Positions 1-8,273 of a DNA stretch of 11,567 nucleotides are shown here, one piece after another. The translations under genes were made by a program, and so were the position numbers. The notes below the pieces were generated by a model. The model saw only the letters and a list, made by a program, of their open reading frames with translations. It had not been told where the DNA came from and did no database searches. Source of the stretch: Ettlia oleoabundans (lineage: Eukaryota; Chlorophyta; Chlorophyceae; Chlamydomonadales); the NCBI GenBank assembly GCA_019693395.1, contig JAAMXP010003010.1, positions 372-11,938 on the forward strand, in the 5' to 3' direction. Positions within the stretch are counted from its first letter, which is position 1, and the number at the start of each line of letters is the position of its first letter.

Positions 1-1
1 T

Positions 2-2581
2 TCCAAAAGGAGGGATGTTTGGGGGCGCCAATGCAAAGACCCCGACCTGGTGGCGTACTGGTGAGCTTGCAGCATATGCCATATGCATCTACTACATCTA
101 TCTGTTGCCTGTCTGGTTTTCGATATATTTGTTATGTCGGTGCTTCAGCATGCTGTTCATCGGTCTTTGTAGTGTATGCAACTTGGTGGGGGAGAAGGCT
201 TCGCCTCACACTCCAACACTGCCCTCGCCTTTGCCTCTCGCGGGTGCCCAACTCCCACTGCATGCCACACACAACCACACACCACCACATCCTGCACTGC
301 CTGTGCGCAGGAATTTTGACGAGGGGGAGGGCTGGCTGGTTCACGACATCACGGGCCGGGGCCATGACCTGATTGCGGCAGAAAATCCGACGTGGGAGGT
401 CGTGCGCTGGCTGTCTGTGTGCGGCAACGGTGGGTGCAGTAGCAGCAGCGGCACGGGCAGCAGCTGCAGCAGCAGTGGGAGGTTGTTCGCTGCCTTCCTG
501 TTTGCATCAACGGTTGTGGTTTGCCAGCAGCACCAGCAGCAGCAGTGGGAGGTTGTGAGCTGCTTGCCTGTTTGCATCAACGGTTGTGGTTTTCCAGCAG
601 CACCAGCAGCAGCAATGGGAGGTTGTGCGCTGCTTGTGCTCTTCTTGCCTGTTTGCATCAACGGTTGGTCTGCTAGCAGCTGCAGCAAGCGCTAATCAGC
701 ACTTTAAGAAACCATTACCTTGGTGCTAAATAGCATGCTGTACTGCTTTAGTCTATTGATGTGGTCTCTCTCCCCTGCAGGCGTGCTGGAGGGGCTGGAG
801 GAGTGTGACGACGGAGACATGGATGGCGGTGACGGGTGCTCTGCTGACTGCAAGGTGTGGCAATCGGGAATTAGCTTTTGTAAAGCTTGTAATAGAGCTG
901 CATGGCTGCAGCTGCCGGGCTGTGCTGCTGCCGCCGTCACCGTTCTTTTTTTTTGGGGGGGGGGTTGAAAATAAAAAATAATAATAACTGCTACTGCTGC
1001 TGCTCCTGCTCTTGCAACTGCTGCTGCTGTCGCCGCTAGTTTTCCAGCTGCCCCTTGCGGCCACTCTTCTGATTGCTACCTATGGCTGTGCCTGTGCACC
1101 TGGGCGCTTCCAGCAGTGTGTTTGCATACACCGCTAGAAGGATAGGGTCAGCACGTGGCAGCAACTGCTGGCGGTAGTTGCAATCCCTGGCAAACGCCGG
1201 ACGCTTATGCCTTGTTCCGCCTGCAGGTCAACCCAGGCTGGCACTCAGCCAGCACCAGCCCATCTCCGACCGTGTACCCAAAAGTCCTTTCTTGCTACAA
1301 TGATCTACAAATTAATCTATGCTTTCCTTGTTCCTGCCTGCAGGTCGAGCCGGGCTGGCAATGCACCAAGACCAGCCCCTCAGTCTGCACCCGTGGCGGC
1401 GGCGGCAGCAGCAGCCACAGTGGCGGCAGCGCAGGCGGTGGTGGCAAGACGCCCGTGGATCCTCACATACGCCCAGACGACCCCCCCAGCAGTGGAGGTG
1501 GTGACGTGCCGCCTCCCAGCCCGCCCTCTCCTGCACCACCCTCCCCGCAGCCTGCAGACAAGGGCTATCACGGCGGCGGCGGCCATCGTGGCTTGGTGAT
1601 TGCCGTGGTGGTGCTGGCTGTGGTGGGGGGAATGGTGGGAGTGCTGGCGGCATCTCGAGAGAGAATTTACGACAACTTTCCACAGGCAAGCTCCCTTCCT
1701 TTCTTCTTCCTTGTCTCTTCCTTCTCTCTTCTTTCTCTTTTCTCCCTACAGTCATCGCTGCTTGCCAGCAACGATGCCGCACGCTAGCAGCTGGTTCGGC
1801 CTTGTTTATAACCGCGGCTGGGGCACGCTGTGGTACTGGCTGCAGCCTTCCGGGGCTGGCTCCGCCTGCCTGCCTGCCTGATCGACCACCAGCCAACCTG
1901 CACGCAGCCCACGGGGCGGGGTGGGGAGTGGGGGGCTATATTGGCCTCGAAGGGCGGATGTAGAAACTTACCTCTCACTAAGAACCAATTGTACCCCACC
2001 CACTCCCCACCTTACCCTCAACCATCACTCCACACACACACACACACACATCCCTGCAGGTGGAGCGTGCTGTACAGTCAGTCGCGTCACGGCTACCCAC
2101 CCATCGCCGCCAGTACGACTTTGCGGGTGAGCAGTACAGTTGTGCTGCTGTGCCACCCCCCCCCCCTTGTAACACACTGTTCCTGCAGCTGCTGCTGTCA
2201 CTGCAAGCTAAACAAAACAATCCTCCTTCATAACAGAGTACCTGCGGGTGCTGCAGGGGACCTCCCATAAATTGTTCCTGCCGCTGCTGCTGTTCAGTGG
2301 TAGTACCGCAAACTTATAACATAAATACCTGTGCGGCTCTTCATGACAATGTGCCCACTGCTGCCGCAGGCAACAACTGTCTGCTTGACAAATTCTCACA
2401 ATGCCTGCAAATACCCACTGCCACGTATGCAGGCGACCTCCCTTATGAAGATTTCCGGGAGGGTTCTTCACCAGATTTCACTCAGATCCGCCCGCCGCCC
2501 TTCCGGGGCTCCTACCTGCCCCTGCCGGAGACAGCACCGTCGCCAGCGCCCCCGCAGCCTCACCAGGACCAGCAGCCCTAG
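2..2581 (+). CDS. LamG-like / DUF4215 single-pass membrane protein, 5' partial
   Basis: Proposed exons: <2-60, 311-429, 781-854, 1344-1685, 2060-2126, 2433-2581 (TAG at 2579). All junction phases agree and give about 269 residues. Residues 15-35 read LVAYWNFDEGEG and onward, which resembles the first strand of LamG/concanavalin-type lectin domains; only a fragment is present. Residues 57-99 form a DUF4215 (Myxococcus-type cysteine-rich) repeat: CGNGVLEGLEECDDGD, then GDGCSADCKVEPGWQC and SVCT. A Gly/Ser tract and a Ser/Pro-rich linker follow, like algal wall glycoproteins. A helix at about 167-188 (GLVIAVVVLAVVGGMVGVLA) is followed by RER, predicting an outside N-terminus and a roughly 80-residue acidic/Pro-rich tail ending QPHQDQQP. 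Inferred role: cell-surface binding or adhesion; ligand unknown. The intron after 1685 needs a GC donor, and the start codon lies before the window. The domain calls are firmer than the tail. DUF4215 also occurs in algal leishmanolysin-like proteases, so the missing N-terminus could be catalytic. Confidence 0.72.
430..780 (+). repeat. Intronic minisatellite made of copies of the preceding exon end plus donor
   Basis: This intron separates the exons coding CGN and GVLEG. The exon edge at 393-429 (WEVVRWLSVCGN plus G, then donor GTGGGT) recurs three times. Copies start with TGGGAGG at 476, 546 and 616, and their boundaries matching the donor fall after 512, 582 and 663. The first two are 70 bases apart; the third carries an 11-base insertion. 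The copies still translate as W-E-V-V-(R/S)-C-L-P-V-C-I-N-G. The donors have decayed to GTTGTG or GTTGGT. Each unit also carries a CAG-rich spacer like the one right after the true donor. Confidence 0.85.
946..1035 (+). repeat. Homopolymer junction and CTG-type trinucleotide tract in an intron
   Basis: Nine T (946-954) run directly into ten G (955-964). An A-rich stretch of AAT units follows (to about 987), then imperfect CTGCTG repeats up to about 1031. All of it lies inside the 489-base intron 855-1343. It explains none of the coding sequence and is probably unstable in copy number. Confidence 0.8.
1211..1279 (+). repeat. Degenerate copy of the next exon's acceptor and start
   Basis: Bases 1211-1226 (CTTGTTCCGCCTGCAG) match the true acceptor at 1327-1343 (CTTGTTCCTGCCTGCAG) apart from one missing T. 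The following bases code V-N-P-G-W-H-S-A-S-T-S-P-S, mirroring the true exon start V-E-P-G-W-Q-C-T-K-T-S-P-S at 1344. About 26 of the first 36 exon bases agree by eye. The copy has lost both cysteines of the DUF4215 edge. It lies 117 bases upstream, in the same frame, with no stop between, so it could act as an alternative acceptor adding 39 codons. Confidence 0.82.
1686..2059 (+). other. Probable GC-AG intron with a competing internal acceptor
   Basis: The exon coding YDNFPQ ends CCACAG at 1685 and the next bases are GCAAGC, a good GC-type donor; no convincing GT donor is nearby. Splicing to the acceptor TCCCTGCAG (ends 2059) keeps phase 0 and gives NFPQ-VERAVQSV. A second, very strong pyrimidine-tract acceptor (CTCCCTACAG) ends at 1751. 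Its use in phase 0 would give a 12-codon tail ending at the stop 1785-1787. Bases 1753-1859 are open in another frame (WFGLVYNRGWGTLWYWLQ) and could be an alternative exon; this is not settled. Confidence 0.5.
2031..2050 (+). repeat. (CA)10 microsatellite just before a 3' splice site
   Basis: Twenty bases of perfect CA repeat end nine bases before the acceptor boundary at 2059/2060. CA repeats next to splice sites are known to act as splicing enhancers or silencers in other eukaryotes; an effect here is only inferred. Confidence 0.95.
2127..2432 (+). repeat. Intron with a degenerate copy of the last exon's start and internal repeats
   Basis: The true last exon begins at 2433 after TATGCAG and reads G-D-L-P-Y-E-D. 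At 2251-2267 the intron holds GCTGCAG followed by GGGACCTCCC, 10 of 11 bases like the true boundary, but the next codon is TAA (2268-2270). Using it would give G-D-L-P-stop and remove the tail. A second internal duplication pairs 2179-2204 with 2273-2298 (TGTTCCTGC then GCTGCTGCTG), 94 bases apart. A run of 11 C occupies 2156-2166. Confidence 0.65.
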
Positions 2582-2670
2582 TGGGCTTGTTAGGCACATG
2601 CATGGGACATATGTGGGCCGCACCCCGCCATCTGCCCCCCCCACAGCCTCACCAGGACCAGCACCCCTAG
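2555..2670 (+). repeat. Duplicated stop-codon region
   Basis: Bases 2555-2581 code the last residues QPHQDQQP and the TAG. The same 27 bases, with one change (CAGCCCTAG to CACCCCTAG), occur at 2644-2670, 89 bases downstream, reading QPHQDQHP-TAG. The bases before each copy are also C-rich and alike. I see no TGTAA polyadenylation signal on + between 2582 and about 3300. Confidence 0.9.
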
Positions 2671-2698
2671 TAGGCATGTAGGGCTCATCTGCTTGGGC

Positions 2699-2733
2699 TG
2701 CATGCCTGCATGCATGTGCATGTGCATGTGCGT
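2699..2733 (+). repeat. Alternating CATG/TGCA tract
   Basis: The tract repeats TGCATG and then GTGCATGTGCATGTGCGTG, almost perfectly alternating purine and pyrimidine. It follows the duplicated stop region by about 30 bases. Such tracts can adopt Z-DNA or form cruciforms; no function is claimed. Confidence 0.8.
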
Positions 2734-2944
2734 GTTACATCCCCCTGTACCGGCCAAAGAAGGAAAAAAAGCATGAAGCGGCCTTGACATAAAGCAGCCC
2801 TGAGAAAGGTAGCCCAGGTGCCTGCCCAGTTGGCTGGCAGTTGCACCTTGTGGTCTTGCACGGGCAACAGAAAGCTCAGCAACAGGCTGTCGCCCCAGTG
2901 GCCGCCATAACCGGATAGCACATTTGCTATGACAAGCCACAGTG

Positions 2945-3055
2945 TGCTTTCGCTACCTCTTCTGCCGCCGCTGGTGCCTCTGCTGCTCAAGAGCCCAGCC
3001 TGCTTTCACTGCCTCTTCTACCGCTGCTAGTGCCCTTGCTGCTTAAGAGCCCATC
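2945..3055 (+). repeat. Two-copy tandem repeat, 56-base period
   Basis: TGCTTTCGCTACCTCTTCTG at 2945 is matched by TGCTTTCACTGCCTCTTCTA at 3001. Both continue through CCGC(C/T)GCT-(G/A)-GTGCC and end in AAGAGCCCA. Most differences are transitions, so the duplication is old. Neither copy sits in a recognisable gene. Confidence 0.85.
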
Positions 3056-3933
3056 AGCGGCCATCTGAATTACAACGATGGCATCTCCCATGCACACATG
3101 CACCCATCATGTGGGTGCGCGCCCAAGCATTCTGCCGCACATTGTATGTATTAATTGCCAGCTTGGCGGCGGCCTCATCCTGCTGTTGCATGCACCGTGA
3201 TAGCTCTTTGTCTTTGTCACAAGTTCCTGCTTGCGCTTTGGGTCACATGTGATGAAAGCGGCATGTGGGATAAAATGAAATCCGAGGATGACTGTAGGAG
3301 TTGCACTAACGCACCAAAGCTTAGCTGGCGCGCAGGCAAAGTGAGCCTTGATCGTGCGAAGCAGCTGCTGCAAAAGATGGTACAATGCAACGCAGCTGGC
3401 GCCGAGACAAAAGTGTTATCAGCGCTGCATCAGCAACGCAGAAAGGTGCACAAAAGCAAACAGCAAGGATAGAAAGGCAGCGCATGGATCCAGCCTTTAA
3501 GGCGTGACTGGCAAGGGGCTTTAGAAAAGGGGCGCCCGAGGCGGGCAAACAGATGGCAGGCGCGCTGCGGGCGTCAACAGAAAGTAAACAGAGAGGCGGC
3601 TGCAGCTGCTTGCTGGCAAGAGAAATTACATCAGATGGATCGAAAAGGGCCAGAGGAACCCACAAACTGACCAGAAGTAGAAATAACAGCTGTGAAGAAG
3701 ACAGCCCAGCCATGACTAGGAGTACAGAGAGGGGATGCAGAGGGGTCGGGGGTTGCAAAGGGAAAGGGCTGAAAGATGTCAAGGGCGCTTTTCCAGCGCC
3801 ATACATTAAGGCTACAGCAAAGCCTGCACGCTCTTCATGCCGCGCAAGGTAGCAGTGCTGGCTTCAAACAACACCTGTCATCTGCAACAGGCAAATCGCC
3901 ACGGCTTCTTGATGAGGTCCCGCTTGTGCCGCC

Positions 3934-4110
3934 CAAGGGCAGCAGGCAGCCATGCTGTGCAGGCTGTTGCGCGCCGCACAAACATCACATTGCGTGGAGA
4001 GTCCCATGGCAGACTGCGCTGTGCAGGTGTGGCGCTCCTGGGGGGGAGGGTGCTTGAGACCATGGCTGCCAGCTCAGCAGCACAAGGGCAGCAGGCAGCC
4101 ATGCTGTGCA
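3934..4110. repeat. Perfect 28-base direct repeat, 149 bases apart
   Basis: The same 28 bases, beginning CAAGGGCAGCAGGCAGCCAT, occur at 3934-3961 and 4083-4110. Similarity fades after each copy. A shorter shared word, GTGCAGGCCATG, occurs twice more at about 4140 and 4205, the second within the proposed last exon of the - strand gene. Confidence 0.9.
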
Positions 4111-4152
4111 TGCTGTGTGCGCAGGATGGCGGGCAGCGTGTGCAGGCCATGC

Positions 4153-5651
4153 TCAGCAGCAGTCCAGCTGGCGCTCAAGCGGCTCCCGAGGTGCACAGGG
4201 CCAGTGCAGGCCATGCCAGTCGACAGCACACCTGCAACGGAGGCAGAGTGACATTGCACTCTTAACAACAACTGGTGGCACACCAGAGCAGAACGGGCCC
4301 ACAATGCAAGCTTAGCAAGGGCAAGCTGTTGGAAGGGGCACATGTCAGGCAGATGCCAGTGCACAGCTGGTAGCGGCTTGCATCCCCTCTGCAAATGTAC
4401 ATCGCCTGCCCGCATCAAGCCACATCCCTGCGCTTGCCATGCTTACTTGCCACCCAGCAGGCAGAAGTTGGTTTTTATGCCCCTAGAATGTTTTTCTTGG
4501 CTCACCTAAGGGCGGACTTGCGGCTGACATTCAGCTGGGGCCAAGGCAGCGTGCGCCTCAGGCCCTCGCGCGCCGCATCTGCAGCGCCCAGCAAGCTTTG
4601 GGAGAGGGCATCCCTGGTGCTGGCAGCTGCACGCATGGGGCGGCTCGTTGCCATGATGGCGGCGACATCGCTGAGCGTCACCCGCACCACGCCTGGTGGC
4701 GGCTGCGGCCGTGCCAACAGCGTGGCCCAAGGCAGCTGGAAAGAAGCTGCACCGCTGGCAAGCTGAGATAGCGCGTCTTGCAGGGTGATGATGACATGCC
4801 TGCCAGGCTGCTCTGCCTGCTGCGCCTGCTGTGCCTGCTGTGATGTGGCGAGCTCCTCCTCTGCCTGTGCACCCGCTTGCTCCTGCTGTCGCAACTGGCC
4901 CTCTGCACAAGCAGATACAGCTGCCGAGCGCTGCTGCCCTGCTGTTTCTGCTTCGGCCTGGAGAGCGCTTTGCTGTGCTCCAGGAACACGGGTGTGCCGA
5001 TCTTCGGCAGCGGCAGTGGCAAGTTGTTGGGTGCTGGCGATGTCGGAGGCTGACAGGCCCAGTAGCTGCCACACATCCGCTGTCTCACTGCCAGCTGTGC
5101 TACAAGCAACAACTGCATTGGCTGTGGCATTCATGCATGTGCCAGCAGGGTCGGCAATCAGCAGCCCGGCGGGCCAGAAGTCTCGGTCCTTGGCGGCGCA
5201 TCGCTGCGCCACGCCACGCAGCAGCGCCCGCACCTCCTGCTGCGTTTCAGCATTGTCCTCCTCCTCCCATTCCTGCGTACATGACAAGTAACGGGCAGCA
5301 GAGCGTCCCCTGAGGCAGACTACACCCAGGCGCACAACACTGGTCAGCAACAACGGTCGCTTCACCCACAGCGCCGCTAGCAGAGCCAGGAGCCCGCCGG
5401 CGCCTGCAGGGCTTAGGCGGCGAAGGCACTATCTCGTTCACCGATGACCGATTTGAGTGTATTCAACAGGCAGTCAATCGCCAGTCACAGTGCTGGCTTA
5501 GGCCAGTCGCCCCTTTCACCTGCAGCCGCTGCTGAGTAAGCTTGTAGGTCACCACAATGCTGCGAGCGGTATCGGCCGCTACTGCGACGGGGATAACAAG
5601 TTGGAGAGCAGCCCGCAAACGCCGTAGCAGCACCGGCCGCAGCTGCTGCAT
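4153..5651 (-). CDS. Protein of unknown function with hydrophobic N-terminal region
   Basis: Proposed exons: 5651-5520, 5428-4506, 4231-4153, all phase-consistent, about 377 residues. The 923-base central exon is the main support. Its end, CTTAG followed by GTGAGC at 4505, is a near-ideal donor; without splicing the frame stops at 4502. Exon 1 starts with MQQLRPVLLRRL and has a hydrophobic stretch (LQLVIPVAVAA). Exon 2 continues with LLALLAALWV and LLLTSVVRLGVVCL, suggesting one or two membrane segments. An acidic stretch (EWEEEDNAE), a Gln/Ala-rich segment (QQAQQAQQAEQ), and a C-terminal part containing PPPGVVRVTLSDVAAIM follow. I recognise no family. Weak points: the acceptor before exon 2 is a TAG without a good pyrimidine tract, and the last exon could instead be 4388-4262 (also phase-consistent, stop TAA). 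Neighbouring - strand exons farther upstream cannot be excluded. Confidence 0.42.
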
Positions 5652-8273
5652 GTGTGCGTCAGCGGAGTGGGTCGCCGGCACCGACTACTCTTAGCCACAG
5701 GAGCACCGGTGCAAATGTTGATTGCGTCGGGGCGCTTGTGACAACTGCGGCGGGCCAAGCCTGGCGCTAAGAATTAGATAGGCTAGGGTTCTCAGCGGAG
5801 CCAGCGCATGTTGCACATGCTCAAAATTGCAACCAAAACACAGGGTAGACAGCGTGCTGTCGATCTGTAGGGCCATCATGAGGTGCTGCCCCCGCCCGCC
5901 TGTGCTGGCACCATGTGGCGCTATGACTGAAGTATTCTCTTCTCTTCCTGCCACAATCTGGTTAGTATTTTTTTGATGCGAGAGGATCGCGTTTAGACAA
6001 TTAACAAACGGTGTCAACAAGCGCTTGTCATGCAATGCTGACACCTGTGTTCAGCAGCCCTTCTGCTGTGCAACTTTCTGTGGCCACCCGGCATTACTTG
6101 ACACGCAGAACTGTGATGCTTGCGGCCCTGGAAAGCTTGATTCGAGATGTGTTTAACTAGTCATGCTGTACAGGATCTACAGGAAGTAACAGGTACCAAA
6201 CGTGGTTAGCCAGCGCATGGCACGTGGGCTGGGAGAAGTGGCCAAGATGGAGGAACGTAATTGAGCAGCAAATTAAATCGGTGAAGGGTGGAAATCTCAA
6301 GGCTATAAGCTATTTTAACATTCAGTGCCCTCATTGCAGGGCAGACCATAAGGCAGGGCTACTATTCCAATCTTCTTTTAGTGTCTGGCCTTGAGTCAGC
6401 AGGCCCAGTTTATGTAGGTCTTTATCCAGCCGTCAGCAACCCTGGGAGCAAAGGTGCCGAACATTGTGCCGCCGACTGGCACTGCTACCAGTCAAGCAAG
6501 CATGTGCGCTCAGGCTGGCACTCAGCTGGTGAGCGCGAGAGCACATGCTGGCAGATGCATGGTGGAGCAGCGCCCCAGGACTTGCCACAAGGCGGCGAAG
6601 CTGGTGGGTTGTTGCCGCCGTGTTTGGCTGCTGCGCGTGCACCGTGGCGAGCGTCGAGGAGAAGCCTGCTGCCAGCGAGACAGGAGGTATAACAGGCTGC
6701 ACCCACCACATTGCCTGCATGATAAAATGGAGAAGCAAGTGATTATGTTCAGCGCAGAAAATGCCACCAACCACAGTTGCTTGCAGGCCCGTGTGTGGCC
6801 TGAAGAGCAGGGTGCGATCAGCTGACGTCCGCGGCCGGCATCATTGCATGAGCGATAGCAGTCGCAGAGTTGAAGGGCAACTTTATCATGTTGACTCAGT
6901 GAGGTATTCAGACGACCCACATCAGGTGGTGAGTTGGTTATCCACTGACCTCTTCTGGCGACAACTCCATGTCCAATGTGGGGCAAAGGTAAGGCTCCAC
7001 GTCAGTGGCGCCGGTCGCGTCGGGTGTGATGTCATACGTGGCGGTAGCAGCAAACGTGCCTGCATCGGTGCACTCTTGCTCCTGCGCATCATCAACACTC
7101 AAGGCTATAGTGTGCTGAACAGAATCGGCCGCCTTGATGCTCCAGCATGTGGCCGTGGTGCAGTGGCAGCGGCACCAGCAGGCTTGCTTGCCACCGTCGG
7201 CTGCATAGTTGGCAGAACCGCGGCACTCCTATTGACAGCATCACCCAGCCCAGCTGCAATAAAGCGGGGGATGGCGGGCGGAGGGTTAGATGGCGCTGGC
7301 GCGCAACACGCGCTGCATCGCCGGCGTAATACGTGGCTTTGTACCTCCCAAGTGAGCTGTAACACCTACCAGCGTCTGCAGAGTTGGTGGACCTTACGAA
7401 CAAGAACCGCAACAGGTGCATGTTGGCGAACGACCAGCAGATGGTTGCGCGGAGCGGAGAGTTTGGGCTTTGCACGGAGCAAAAGGATATGACGAGAATT
7501 TAGGTGATGCTTGGGGCAACCTACCGTATCATGCCACGACCTTTAGCGCGTTGCACAGCACAGCAGGCAGGCGCCAGCCTGCAATGGTTTGCGCTGCCAC
7601 ACCGCTCATTGAGCAGAGGCTGTGGATGCCTTCTTCGTTTTTGCTCACGTAGATATATGTTTGTTGCGCTCAACCGAATCCGCAGCAGTCCACCAGCTGA
7701 AGTACGGCTGACCAAGCACGGACACGCCGCTTGTCCCAGTGATTGGCCGTTGTGCTTTGCCCAGCTTGCTTTGTCGGCTGGGATGCAGCAAGTCATAAGT
7801 GTGCGGGGAAATAGATTGTTGTTGTATACGTCCATTACCTGTAGCTGCAGCAGGTGTGCCTTGCTCCTGGACCTACTCAAGAAGTATGACTGCCCAGCCA
7901 CCACACCTTGTTGTTATATCTGATGCAGCTGCACAAAAGCTATTGCTGTGCCTTTACCCGGTAACCGTATGCTAAATAAGATAATGCTACAGAATAGGAA
8001 CTTACCTTGATAGCGGCTTCAAAACACGGCCAACGCGAGGGAGTGCTAGTGGTAAGAGCAAACATGCGCAGACGGGGCTATGCAGCCATGAACATCATGG
8101 AAACAACAAATGTGCGTCATGCATTGCAACCCCAGCAGCAAATATGTCTGGTGTGTTCAATCATCGACAATCATTAGTTGAGTGGTCGGCGATGTTCTAT
8201 ACAATAATGCAACGGTGTGTCTTGTTGTTTCTGACAGCCCCCTTGGCTGTGCTGCCGACCAGGAGGATTGAGT
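5652..8273. other. Region without a confident gene
   Basis: Base composition is lower in GC than the exons elsewhere. The open frames present use mixed third positions and match no family I know. A - strand frame at 6044-5691 is preceded by an acceptor-like ACACAG and could be an upstream exon of the gene ending at 4153, but I find no phase-compatible donor linking them. A + strand acceptor with a branch-point-like TTTTAAC and CTCATTGCAG ends at 6340. A 15-base word (GTTCAGCAGCCCTTC) at 6048 recurs at 9101. Confidence 0.5.
6788..6987 (+). other. Possible isolated exon
   Basis: The stretch starts after the acceptor-like TTGCTTGCAG and ends with CAAAG followed by GTAAGG, an excellent donor. 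One frame is open throughout, including MSDSSRRVEGQLYHVDSVRY and a tail ending HVQCGAK. No flanking exon could be joined with certainty and no domain is recognised. It may be coding, part of a long non-coding RNA, or chance. Confidence 0.25.

Larger units (their letters stand above)
2582..4152. other. Region without a confident gene
   Basis: It contains an alternating purine/pyrimidine tract (about 2699-2733), a two-copy 56-base tandem repeat (2945-3055), an A-rich stretch on + (about 3440-3790) and a perfect 28-base repeat. A - strand open frame at 2990-2685 (STLWLVIANVLSGYGG onward) ends in low-complexity CATG-type sequence. It has no recognised domain or clear splice sites, so it is not called as a gene. 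TTACA at 3626-3630 reads TGTAA on the - strand and could be the polyadenylation signal of the - strand gene ending at 4153. Confidence 0.6.

Noticed and set aside
476..663. CRISPR-like array
   Set aside because: The repeats are degenerate, abut with CAG-rich spacers that are themselves repeated, and are clearly copies of the adjoining exon edge in a eukaryotic intron.
15..695. Single 226-codon + strand frame from 15
   Set aside because: It reads through introns 61-310 and 430-780. The spliced model keeps the LamG-like and DUF4215 motifs, and the start of this frame has no similarity to any domain.
1312..1896. 194-codon open frame on the - strand
   Set aside because: It is antisense to the Gly/Ser/Pro-rich exon and its pyrimidine tract; the product is Arg/Gly/Pro-rich low complexity, as expected of a shadow.
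2685..2990. Candidate - strand membrane-protein exon
   Set aside because: It is open for about 100 codons with hydrophobic stretches, but its end runs into the CATG repeat, it overlaps the 56-base tandem repeat region, and two frames are equally open.
3321..3806. 161-codon hydrophobic open frame on the - strand
   Set aside because: The hydrophobic residues come from the T/C-rich complement of an A/G-rich strand; no splice sites or family support it.
6761..7492. 243-codon + strand open frame
   Set aside because: No domain or consistent coding bias over its full length. Only the part 6788-6987 has exon-like borders, and it is listed separately at low confidence.
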